The notes under the pieces: model-generated
Told to the model about the DNA's origin: nothing
Database searches by the model: none
The model's input: the letters and a program-made list of their open reading frames with translations, nothing else
Shown here: in pieces, positions 1-11,200 of the stretch
Position numbering within the stretch: position 1 is the stretch's first letter
Layout of the letters: each line of letters starts with the position of its first letter
Source of the DNA: Miscanthus floridulus
Lineage: Eukaryota; Streptophyta; Magnoliopsida; Poales; Poaceae
DNA length: 64,000 bases
Direction: 5' to 3'
Assembly: GCF_019320115.1 (NCBI RefSeq)
Contig: NC_089598.1
Location: 28,863,711 to 28,927,710 of the forward strand
Program-made: the position numbers and the translations under genes

Positions 1-314
1 TTCACCGTTGCCTCGGTCCATCGGTGCCAAGTCATCACTCAACTTGCCCTTCACACTTGTAACTGGTCCGTCGAGCCAAGTCATGTCTTGATGTTCTCCA
101 CCTTGATTACATGACTCAATGTCATGTCTTATGTGTAATGAGCTCCTTCATCACATGTGTGAGCTTTGCAACATCTCCAAGCCATTTCCACCTCTATGGC
201 ATATGTTGCTCACACACATGTACCTGTGGACTAATCACCTGTGTATCTCACATAAATATAATTAGTCCACCTAAAGTTGTCACTTAATTACGAAAACCAA
301 ACAAGGACCTTTCA
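1..314 (-). mobile_element. LTR fragment, family A (5' end of LTR)
   Basis: The sequence matches the last part of the LTRs that end at 19438 and 58688, including the block with repeated ACATG and the terminal AAGGACCTTTCA. On the minus strand this is the LTR start (TGAAAGGTCC). The rest lies left of the window, so no TSD can be checked. It is noncoding. Confidence 0.8.
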
Positions 315-1558
315 TCCATCCATCGTCATGCCCGCTCCTGCTCGTTGCATGCCGTGCCACGTCCCCCGCGCGTACCGAGGTGTTGCCGACGCTGTCGTTC
401 CCTTCCAGAAGGTCTTGGCCGCTATCGACGACGTGGCCACTATGACACGCGACCTCAGCAAGGAGATGTTGCAATGAAAGCGCATGTTGCAGGTGTATGT
501 TTCAAGTGTTTCAGACGTTTTAGAGCTATGTTGCAATTGTTTTATTTGGATGTTACGAAAGTAGATCGGGATGTTGCACATGTTCCATATGTTGCAAGTG
601 TTTCAGATGCATGTTGCACGTGTTTGAGAGGTTTGTTCAAAATGTTTCATCTGTTCCAAATGTATGTTGCAATCGTTCTGATCTGGATGTTGCATATGTT
701 TTACACAAATGTTGCAACAATATGTTTCAAATATTTCTGCTATTTCAGTCATATGTTGTAGAAAGTGTTTCATGTTGGAAGTTGCAAGTGTTTTATCTAG
801 ATGTTGCATATATTTTACATATATGTTGCAAGTGTATGTTCCAGATGTTTTATCTGTTTTGTACGTATGCTGCATTCAACTGTTTCATGTTGCACGTGTT
901 TCATGTTGTTTGGAGAGTCAGTGGCGCCGGGAGTGATAATGGCACAGCATGGGCACCGGGGAATGGGGCGCGGCGTGCTGGGGGCGAAGGTGGCGCACGG
1001 CGTGCCGGTGTCCTACGGATGTGGCGCGCTAGGGGATGGCGGTTGGGGCATAAAGGGGGCAAGGTGCGTGTGCGTGGCGGGGCAAATGACCTCGAATCGG
1101 GGCGAATGGGGTGGGATCCACATGCGAGGAAAGTCATCTGGACACGCGGGTGTTGCAACAGGGCGAGGTGCGCGTGCAGGGCGGGAAAAAATCAGCGGAC
1201 GGGGAAAGGCTGCGCAAGTGTTTGTCCAGATGTCCGGGCACTAGCAATCGATAATGATCAGGAGTGAGCATCCGTCCGTCCAGATGTCGCTTTCTGGGCC
1301 TACGTGCTACCGGTCTAACAGGCCTACTTCCTCTCTATGTCTCTCCATCTCTCTCTCAAAAATATCTCCCACTCCAGTGCTGGCCCATCGTGTGCTGTTG
1401 TGTCGTGCGCTCGCTGCTGTCGTCTTCCCCGCCGCTCACTCCATCCCACGTCGCGTGGCTCCCCCATCTAGCGCTGCGACCCCATCCCGCGCCACACTTT
1501 ATCCCTCGCCACGTCTGCTTTAGCTCGCTGTGCCACCGCACCCCCATCTGCACCATGT
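315..1558. repeat. ATGTTGCA-rich unit, copy 1 of a 1.2 kb tandem duplication
   Basis: A GC-rich leader is followed from about 468 to 905 by a degenerate array in which ATGTTGCA and TGTTTCA recur every 20-35 bases, then by a GC-rich tail. A second copy begins near 1559; shared anchors such as CTCAGCAAGGAGATGTTGC lie about 1.24 kb apart. The open frames here result from the repeat avoiding stops and match no known protein. The array resembles the subterminal repeats of plant DNA transposons, but I see no termini that would assign a family. Confidence 0.7.
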
Positions 1559-2455
1559 CGTGCCCGCTCCAGCTCGATGCGCGTCGTGCCCCATCCCCTA
1601 CTCGCATCGAGGTGCTACTGGGGTGCTGCTGACGCCGTCGTTCCCTACTAGAAGGTCGTGGTCGCTATAAATGACGTGGTTGCTGTGATGCACAACCTCA
1701 GCAAGGAGATGTTGCGATGAAAGCGCATGTTGCAAGCGTATGTTTCAAGTATTTTAGGTATTTTAGAGGTATGTTGCAATTGTTTCATATGGATGTTGCA
1801 TATGTTGCAAGTGTTTTCAGATGCATGTTGCATGTGTTTGAGAGGTTTGTTCAAAATGTTTCATCTGTTCCATATGTATGTTGCAATCGTTCTGATCTGG
1901 ATGTTATGTTTCACATACATGTTGCAACAATATGTTCCAAATGTTTCAACTATTTTAATCTTATGTTACAGGAAGTGTTTTCATGTTGCAAGTGGCAAGT
2001 GTTTTATGTAAATGTTGCATATGTTTCACACATATGTTGCAAGTGTATGTTTCAGATGTTTCATCTGTTCCATACGTATGTTGCATTCAAGTGTTTCATG
2101 TTGCGCGTGTTTCATTTTGTTCGGAGAGTCAGGGCAAGGGGAGTGGGGAGCGATGGTGGCATGGCACGAGCGCCAAGGAATGAGGCGCAGCGAGCTGGGG
2201 GCCAGCGGACGAGGCGCGCGGTGCGTTGCGAACGAGGCGTGATGGGGGCGGGGTGGGCATGCGGGGCGGGGCGAACGGCCTCGAATCGAGGCGGACAGGA
2301 CGGGCTGCGCGTGCGAGGCAAGTCATCTGGACACACAAGCGTTGCGACAAGGCGGGGTGCGCGTGCAGGGCGGGGGGAGGGGGGAATCAGCGGACAAGGG
2401 CAGGCTGCGGGCGTCCCAAATACATATAAGATGGATAACATGTCCCAAATTTGAA
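1559..2455. repeat. ATGTTGCA-rich unit, copy 2
   Basis: This repeats the organisation of 329-1240: GC-rich leader, ATGTTGCA/TGTTTCA array from about 1710 to 2110, then a GC-rich tail with the shared stretch GGTGCGCGTGCAGGGCGG. Substitutions and small indels separate the copies, so the duplication is not recent. I recognise no gene. Confidence 0.7.
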
Positions 2456-5006
2456 GGGGAAAAGACAATGTGATTTAGAATACCACTAAAAATATAATGG
2501 TGGATGAGGGAGCATTGGAGGGTGATTTTTGTTGCATATGTTGGTTACACTAGGGATTTTTTTATAATTGCAAAGGTGGGTAATTATATATAGATTTTAG
2601 GTAGTTACTCTACACTTTTTCATAATGGAAAAGGTGGGTAATTTTTTAGAAAGTAGAATAGATTCTATAACCAATATATTATCAATAATGACTAGAGTCT
2701 AATAGCTAGATGTTTCTACATTCTTTTTTTCAATAATTTCTAAGATTTATCTGTTCTTCTAACATTTCTTATGAGTAACATGTCCAAGAGGATGTTAAGG
2801 CTTCAAAACGAGTCTCTAACTAGTATTATTACTAAGATAAAATGGTTGCAGACTTTGTAACCAACAACCTATCCCAACCTTTCCTTTTTGTGACGTAAAT
2901 GGATCAGAAAAGACGGTTTTAGTTTTAGTACCCAAGTTTTCAGTAGCAATTCTATCAATGGCTCAGAAAAAAGGTTGTTTTTACTGATAGTGCCCAAGTT
3001 TTCAGTAGCAACTCTACTTTATGATCTCTTGATTTGAAGTACTAAACGATGAATGATGTTTCTCTCAGGGCTATAATAACATAAGTAATGCCAATTGTTT
3101 TATAATTTCGATCGAATGGATAGGGTAGGGCTACAGAACTATCACAGGTAGCCACTATACTACTCCATGAACATAACTGGTACTAGATCACCTACGTGCC
3201 CTGAGAGCCCCTTCCTCGCCTGAACAAGCCAACCTCTAGTCAGAGAACACCAGAAGCACCCCACTAATTATCTTGTGATCAGAGATTCAGTAGACTAGAA
3301 GCTCAATGAGCAGTGCGAAGCAGAGTGATTAGCAACAAGTCCTCTTCGCCAAGAACAAAACAACTTAACTGTTGAAGATCACCCAACCGGGACAGCTACT
3401 GAAAGCACAAGGTAATTGGTTTTTTGATATATCGGCAGCCAGTTTATTACTACTCAGCTCAGAAGCCTCCTGCCGCATTTGCATTATACCTAATTCTGAG
3501 TGCAGAAAACACTGAATTAAGTAGGCCAATCATGCCTCAGGCTCATGGAAAGGCCAGCCAGCCGCCGCCTCATGGGCCCATCAAGATGGTCAGATAGATA
3601 TGGACAATCAGACAAGATCGAAGTAGAACAAACATGGCACACAGCTCAAGGGGCAATCCATTCTGACACTGGAGACGCAACGGCATACTCCGTATCATTC
3701 ACGGTATAGGCTATAATAACTGAATAAGATGATGGCTAGTTAAATGACGCCTTCCCTTTCATGAATCTCAAACAAAATGAACTAGTATTTCTCACCAAAT
3801 TCATAGAAGATCTAAATGAAATTATATATGCACCAGGTAGTCTCTTCTTAGAATAAGGAGTTCATAATCAGCTCCCAAGATCAACTGATACAATCCAAAT
3901 CAAGCAAAACTAATCAAGAATTTTTTGTACAAGCGGTATATCCTACAGTCTGTTTTCTATGTTTGAATAGCACGTTTGAATAAGAGTTCATGTTTATTGG
4001 TTGCCGCTTGAAACAGCATCTGAAATGGTAAAGATGAGATGGAGCTAGTTTGGGAGGACTTGAGTTAGGTCTAGAGCTCTAAAAAACTAAGCACGAAATA
4101 ATTGGACTGGCTCCACAAACAAGTTTGATCTTAAGAAATAATTGGACTGGCTCCTAAAACAGGTTTGATCTTAATCTAAAAGACACAAGCTTAAGTTCAA
4201 TATATAAACTCAGAAATTCAAGCACGTCTTTTCTATACTATAAACATTGAGTCATGTTCTTCCTCATATACAATCGCTGCACTGGACTTATATCACAAAA
4301 AATCAATTATCATCAGACCATATAAGTTGAACCGATGAATCAGAGGATTCAGTTTAGCTGGCACTATTATTCCAATTCAGATGGTAACACCAGATGCACA
4401 CCCATCACTCATCTATTCTGATCGTCCTAACTTATGCATAATGGATGCAAACTTTATTACCAAACAACACCCAAGTTAGCATACAGCCTATCCCCAACCT
4501 TTGGCATGATCGATGGCTCAAAGAGAAATATTTTGAAGTACTAACCTATGACAATGACACCCAAGTTAGCCATAACAGAAACATGCTACTTTAATAGGTC
4601 GAACTTATGTATATCATAAGACTAACAGAACTTGACAGCGCGATGCAAAGCAGCATGGCTCAGTAAAGCAGAGCGATGCAAAGCAGCACAGCACAGTAAA
4701 GGTAATCCGTTGCATAATCCCACTAAGAATAAGAACATCACCAATTAACCATTGCTGGTAGCCAATATATAACTACTCAAGAGGCATCAACAAGCATCAT
4801 ACCACTTATCTTATGGAAGAAGAAAGGTAATCACGAGACACGAACATTGAGCTTGATTTACGTGGAAGTTTAACCGTATCCAAATTCCACCAATAACATC
4901 AGATGGTCGTGTGCTTTTCATTTTCCACTCATTCTATCTGGTACATAGTCATTGAAGCTTGCAAACCTTATTATCCAGCCGTGACCAAATAACACAATCT
5001 AGCCTT
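2456..5006. other. Intergenic DNA and probable 3' flank of SCP2
   Basis: No coding region is recognisable. Short local duplications are visible: CCCAAGTTTTCAGTAGCAA occurs at about 2931 and 2992, AATAATTGGACTGGCTCC at about 4096 and 4137, and GCGATGCAAAGCAGCA at about 4639 and 4672. The part next to 5007 should hold the 3' UTR of the minus-strand SCP2 gene, but its end cannot be placed by eye. Confidence 0.5.
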
Positions 5007-5692
5007 CTACAGCTTAGCAGGCTTGGGGAAGATGTCAGGGGTGAACTTCTGCGCCGCGCTTATGCTCCCCTTGATTTTAATCGCCCCTCTGCGCATCAAT
5101 AGAGTCCATCAGCCTCAAAGAAACTAGTACACACAGAATTCTAAAGTGCAAGGAAGAAAACAAAGATTAGTCTTGTTCTCTTAACCGGATGAAAGCAATC
5201 TGCGGGTTCGTCTTGCCGGTTGCGATTCCAAGGAAATCGTTATCCGTGAAGGAGAAAGTAGCATCCGGCTTTCCCTGGTATGGCCCTGGAAATCATAAGC
5301 AAGGCTTTCAGAACACTGATACGGGCAACTGAAACTAAGATTGAAGGACGGTAAAGGAGGAACCTTTGGTGACCTCGCCCTTCTTGAGGTCGACCACGAA
5401 GATCTCCTCATCAAGGCCGATCTTCTGCAACGCACAACACCGCACAGGAATACAGTGTCAGAAAGGCCGTCGATCTGGCCTGAATTTCACGCAACCTAGG
5501 CAAGAAGAGGAGGGATTCACGGGTGATTCGAGAGGGAGGGGATGGGGAGGAGGAGGGGAACCTGACCTTGGGGGCGACGTTGAGCTGGTAGACGAGGCCG
5601 ACCTTCTTGGTGAGCTCCTTGCCGGCGTCGGTGGCCAGGTGCTGGCGCATCATCTCCAGGAGCTGCGCGGATTTGAGGCTGCTACCGTCCAT
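5007..5692 (-). CDS. SCP2: Sterol carrier protein 2 (SCP-2), peroxisomal, four exons
   Basis: The spliced product is a 122-residue single-domain SCP-2 protein, which binds and moves sterols and fatty acyl-CoAs in peroxisomes. Exons on the minus strand are 5692-5567, 5424-5364, 5285-5186 and 5088-5007, every intron is GT..AG, and the total is 369 nt including the stop. Exon 1 gives MDGSSLKSAQLLEMM and ends LNVAPK; exon 2 carries the beta-strand stretch IFVVDLKKGEVTK; exon 3 gives DATFSFTDNDF and NPQIAFIR; exon 4 gives GAIKIKGSISAAQKF. The C-terminus is AKL, a canonical-type PTS1 peroxisomal signal. Length and order match plant SCP-2 proteins (about 123 residues). The start is the only methionine before the conserved domain. 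No break is visible, so the gene looks functional. The 5' UTR and promoter should lie at 5693-5900, where I see no clear TATA box. Confidence 0.95.
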
Positions 5693-7166
5693 CTCAGCGG
5701 GAGCGGGCGAGCTGGGTGTAGGATTAGCACCGCGGAGTAGAAGCGGAAAAATTGGAGAAGGGAGATGCGAGAAGAGGATGAGGGGCTCGCTCGTTCGGTT
5801 TTGTTGGGAAGCAGTAGTTGCGGGAAGAAGGCAATCAAAGCCCCCGGCAGGAGTACAACTCCAACGGCCTAATCTTATTTAATTAAATCGATACATATTA
5901 CACATAATAAGTGTTAGGTGTAATAAAGAATTAACTCGTACAGAAAACAGGCTGGGGATTAACTCATCTTAATAGATGACTATTATCTACACTATTGTCA
6001 GGTTGAGATATATAGCGAGCCATATGCCTAAGCACACGAAGTCGCAACGCGCATGGACTTGGATAGTAGCATTAGCGGTGCCAATGAAGATTTTGCGGCT
6101 CTAAATCGTAACTGACGCCGTGTTGGATCGCTGGGCCAAGGTGGGAACGAGGGCAGCATTAGCGATGCCAACGAAGATTTTGCAGCTCTAAATTGTAACT
6201 GGCGCCATGATTGATCTGCTGGGTCAAGGTGGGAGTGAGGGAAGAGGGAAAATTTTTAGTTCTTTAATATTAGGAGTAAACTAGCAAACTTACGATTTGC
6301 GACTCAAATATTTTCGTTCTTTAATATTATCTAGGTATAAACTAGCAAACATACAATTTGTGACTTGGAGGTTTATTCAAAGATTATGCTATTTCTTCCT
6401 ATGCATCTTGGAATCGAATTTCATATTGGTCAGAATTTTTTATTGAATTTATGACCAGGGCTCTTAGAATTGGATTTATTCTCCTCAATCAGAAAATCCC
6501 ATCAAGGTAAGAATTTTTTTTATTTCTGTCACTTTCTAACATGTATTTGTGCTCGTTTTACACTGTATCAGAATTTCTGATGGGGATCAAAATTTCGATC
6601 CTGGGCAAAAAGTGACATAACAGCTACCCTTTTGGGGTTGAGTATTTACCTCACTCCCCTTCACTCCATTCAGCTCCTCCACCTTGATGAACACCTCTCT
6701 CTAGGCCATTTGATCTCTCCCCTCCCTTTTTGTGAGGATTGATTGATTCTTGTGGGATCTAAAAGAGTTGGGTTGAGAGATTGTGTGGTTAAGAGCAAGA
6801 AAAAGCAATCTCACCCTTGAGCACTTGTGGATCTTGTCAAGTATTTGGGGGAGTGTTTGTTACTCTTGAAGATGAAACCTTCTAGAGGTAACGAGTTGAT
6901 TGGCGAGCTCCCAAAATTACGGTGAGCCATGGAAAGTTTGAAGGTTTTGATTTCACCTCCGCAAGGAAAGAAACGGTAGAAAAAGTGAGAAAAATGTATG
7001 TCTAAGGTCTGCATGTACTCTGTGTTTTGGTAGAGAAGAATAAGTAATAATTGATACATGACAGCCAACAATAAGAAATAACTGAGTTATCAAGGTTTTT
7101 TTTTTCAAATTTACTGTCGTTTCAACCGTGTGTCTCGGGCGTCGTGTTTGTTTAGTAACCATATTA
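5693..7166. other. Intergenic region upstream of SCP2
   Basis: It should contain the SCP2 5' UTR and promoter (about 5693-5900). The rest is AT-rich with two small tandem duplications, at 6069-6242 and about 6262-6365. No gene, RNA or complete transposon is recognised. Confidence 0.45.
6069..6242. repeat. Two-copy 87 bp tandem duplication
   Basis: Units beginning GCATTAGC at 6069 and 6156 share nearly the whole stretch through the repeated AAGGTGGGA..GAGGG, with scattered substitutions. It is noncoding. Confidence 0.8.
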
Positions 7167-7332
7167 GGCTTTGTTTGGATGTTGTTGGATTCACCTCGAT
7201 CCACATGTGTTGGGACGGAACTTAGTTAAAATTTCACTCCAATGACCCCAACACATGTGGAGTTAAAGTTTCACTCCAATCCACCTTGACATATGTGGAT
7301 CGACGTGAATTCTACAACATCCAAACAAGGCC
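7167..7332. mobile_element. Tourist-like MITE, 166 bp, TSD TTA
   Basis: The termini are GGCTTTGTTTGGATGTTGT and the inverted complement of ACAACATCCAAACAAGGCC. The inverted similarity continues inward through ATTCACCTCGATCCACAT. TTA flanks both sides (7164-7166 and 7333-7335). Short length, TIRs and a TTA target site fit PIF/Harbinger-derived Tourist MITEs. Confidence 0.85.
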
Positions 7333-8230
7333 TTAGGTCAGATTCGTCCCCCACCCCCCAAGGATTTTTTAAATGAAAAACAAGAGAACGAAGATTATCA
7401 GGGCTGACTAGTGGGTAGGGATAATTAGATCCATGTATTAGTGGGAGCTTAGTGACCTTTTTCAAGCCTTGTACTAAGCTAGGGGTCTCGTAGGTGTAAA
7501 GGTGAGCCGTCCTAGTCGTCGTGGTACGGCTTGCCCTGCTGTCTATCTTGTGAAGTCCTGATTCCTGACGCTGTCCTGACATAGGCAATAATCGCGCACA
7601 GGTCTACATTCTGGTGGCAATAATCGCGAGTACGCGACAGCTACATTTCGTCTACATCCATCAGTAATGAGTAACGTATCCCAGAAAAAGGGGACATTGT
7701 TACAAGCAGGTCAGCAACCAGCAACTGAACACTCTACAGCCTGTTCGCTTGCTCGTAAACGATCATAAATTTTCAGCCAGGAACAGTGTTTTTCTCTCAC
7801 ACCAAACCAGCCAGCAGTAAATAATCCACGATACGATACGGCCTCCCGAACAAGCCGATCGCTGCGGCCTGCGGGGGTACAGATCATCCGAACAGCTATG
7901 ATGGTATCTCATTATCAAATTATGTCAACAACATGTAAACAACATTAAGTTACTTGCATGATCTCACCATGGCAATAGATAGGAAGGAGTTAATAAACAG
8001 ATTAGATGGTACGCCTCATTTGTTCATATGAGGAACGCGCAACAAAACCTAAACGGTAAACTGTCAGGCGCAGACTACCCACGTCACAGAACAAGGAGAA
8101 CGGTAAGCTCTGAAGCAGCGGCGGTCTACTGGGGGTAACCGGGGACTCTTGACTTCGTCTGATATATACACACGGGCACATCTAAGCCGACGATCTTGAC
8201 TTGGGTCAATTCTGTGCAAGCTTCAGCAGG
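7333..8230. other. Intergenic region downstream of the bZIP gene
   Basis: No gene is recognised apart from the short MITE-like element at about 7737-7858. The bases just below 8231 should be the 3' UTR of the minus-strand bZIP gene. Confidence 0.45.
7737..7858. mobile_element. MITE-like element with short terminal inverted repeats
   Basis: The segment starts CAGCCTGTTCGCTTG and ends CCCGAACAAGCCG, giving short imperfect inverted termini, with the internal phrase GTGTTTTTCTCTCAC. A related sequence occurs near 61085-61190. The family and the TSD are uncertain. Confidence 0.4.
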
Positions 8231-11200
8231 CTACCATGGGCCAGTCAGGGTGCGGCGCAGGCAAAGTTTCTTTGCCTTTGGTCCATGTTGGTTGTTGATT
8301 CGCTCCAGGACCTGCAAAAACCATTTACAGAGAAACTTCTGTGAGCCAAGAAAGCATTGCCTAATGGGAACCGTCATTTTCCAACTGATGAATATGCAGT
8401 GCATCAAAATCGGCAGCCAAAAAGATCAACTAAGATTTTCACAAAATTTTCCGCTACAAAATAGACACAAAATTTTCACCAAGATTGTCATGGAAAAGCA
8501 AACTTCTCAGGTTAATATGTTAAAAGTAATAATCAGAACCAAGAACTGTCTGAATTTCAGAAAAATTAATGCATGCTTTGCTATTTTATCTCACTAAATC
8601 TTGAGGATGCCAACACCGATATTGTTGTTCACTCACTGACGAGATTTTCTTTTAAAAAATATCAACTAATCGGGACAAGTTAAAATATAGACGTGGTAGC
8701 ACAAAGCAAGGTACAATTGCTAGTGTTAGCATTCTATTTCCAATAAGTAAACAGCATGCCATATAAATCTTATTTATGTGAAGCCCTCTTTATTTAAAAT
8801 TCGAACTAATTAATCAGATAAAAGATAAAAATATAACATCTCAATAGAGTTAACTCATTACTTTACTAAATTATGTCAAGAAGCGATGCATGAAAAGTGT
8901 ATGCAGCAGTGTCAAAAGTTTCAATTGAATGTGTATCCTATTCGCAATGGTACATTTCTTTGCTGTCAAACTAATTCACATAGGATACTAATTGATATGT
9001 GCCTAGAGTGCTCTGATAGGCTTGTGGTGAAACTGTGAAAGATATGCCGATGTTAGAATTCAAATATGATTTATTTATTTTTGGTTAGCAGAAACTATGT
9101 CATATGGAAGTTTTGGTATCCTAAACATCTCATGCATAGAATGGAATGTTGTATTGAAACCTATACCTTTATTGAATCCCTTGACTGGACATGCCAAGGT
9201 TTATCACATAAGAACTGACAAATTGATATTCCCAGACCTTGCCCCATACTTAAATTGGTCAGCTTTTTGCAATTTGTATTCATATTTAACCATATGATTT
9301 ATTTGAAATTGTTTTGGCGAATTAACTTTTAAGATCCCTTAGAGGAAGACAACAGTCTCCAGATAATGGCAGTAGAGTTTTTGAAATCAAGGGACCTCCT
9401 AGAACTTTTTTTTCCCCGAGACCGTGCATGTGCACGTATTTCATTAAGAGGAAGTAGAATTTGGATTACAGGAGCAGGCCACCAATGGTAATGATAATTA
9501 CCATCAGAGGGACCTCCTAGAACTGCAGGCTATGGCAGCATTCCGGAGTCAAGTTGATGGTTTCTATGTATCTGGCACGCCTAGTACATGAAACAGGCAC
9601 AACAAAACAGGACAGAAACGAGAATCAAGTCATCACTTTTGAATGTCATTCATATTTATGTGTATCTGGTAGCTGCATTTGAATGTCATCACTTTTGAAT
9701 GTCTGCCTAGATGCTCAATGCACAAAAAAATCATGCAGAACAAAACCAGATGGAAGATAAAAAAATCAAGTCATCCCTATTTCCATGCAATGAATTTATT
9801 TATCATTTTTGGATACTAACTCAATCAATCTTTTTTTCTTATAAACACTGAACATAATGGATGAATGAACTGGTTGACATCATGTTTTACGAACAAGTCT
9901 ATGGTTCAGAAAGTTTTTGGGTGCAAAAGGAGAAACTTTCAAAATCATGTAACAAAATAATATGGACATGAAAATGCAATAAGGTCATCATGCATTGATT
10001 TAGTGATAGGTACATGTTGGAGTAAATTCTAGGCGTATTTCTGAAAAAAAAAAATCAAACTCTTGTCCAACCAAACATCAGCAGGTTTGTATCATGGGAA
10101 ACTAGGAAGAAGAAAGAGCCACACTGAAATGTTGAGGCAGAGGCTAGATCCGTGAAAGTTCCATGGAAAGAATTAAACCAATTATAAAAATAAATAGAAA
10201 AACATAAAAGGATTGTTGCTTAACAGCAGCATATCATCAGCCCCTGCCTTTTTCCCCAACATTAAGAAAACATGCAATAGTGATCAGGCAGAGTCTAAAG
10301 AGAACTTGGTAAAGCTTCTACAGAAATGAAAAATCTGAACAGCAGTATTTTCCCCAAATGGAAGATCATTACCTCATCCTTTTGCTTCTTTAGCATTTCA
10401 ACCTGCACAATGAAGCATAATAAGTTAATATAGCCTCTTTCGTTTTTATCAGGAGTTAAGAAGAAACAAACTATCATGCATGAAATGGAACTTAGGTCTG
10501 AAATATATAAATCCCTAACACCCGTTTGGATCCTTTCATTTTGGAGGAATTCGAATCTACTTTATGGACTAGGCTATTTGGCTTGGAATTTGACATTCTA
10601 GAACTTTTAAAAGTTTAGATATAGCCTGTCTTAAATTCATGAGTTGAGAGATAGAACTAGATTCCATTGATCGCCATGCTCTGTTTTTGCTCTGCAACTT
10701 ATGCCACGTTCTTCGCCTCGCTGACATGCAACAGCAGTGCAGAACACAAGTATCTCCCCTAATGTGGCCAACAATGCATACAAGTATGTTACGCATGTGA
10801 CCATGTTAACTTGATCTGTGCCTAAATTGTGATTATTGGAATTGATTTCATTCTAAGGATCCAAACAGAGCCTAAGAGTTAAGCTAACCAGAAATTGCCT
10901 TCATTTGTCTCAACATCAATGAGGTGAGGTGATAACGCTACAGTGCTACACAATGGATAATACAAGTATGCAACACTAGCAATTTAACAATAACATCAGA
11001 TGCCCAGGTGATACATGTGACAATTGAGGTCTGATAATTCGATATACATAATATACATTTCAAAATAGACATAAATCAAAATACCATTGTAACAACATTA
11101 AGCTCATGAAAGATGTGTGCCCAAACTAGCAGGTTACGAGCTCAAGTCTAAGACAACATGCATCAATCTATATGTGCAGTCTCCATCAGTTGCTCAAGGC

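Noticed and set aside
345..1267. Overlapping open frames rich in Cys, Phe, Val and Met
   Set aside because: They arise from the ATGTTGCA/TGTTTCA repeat, exist in several frames at once, and resemble no protein.
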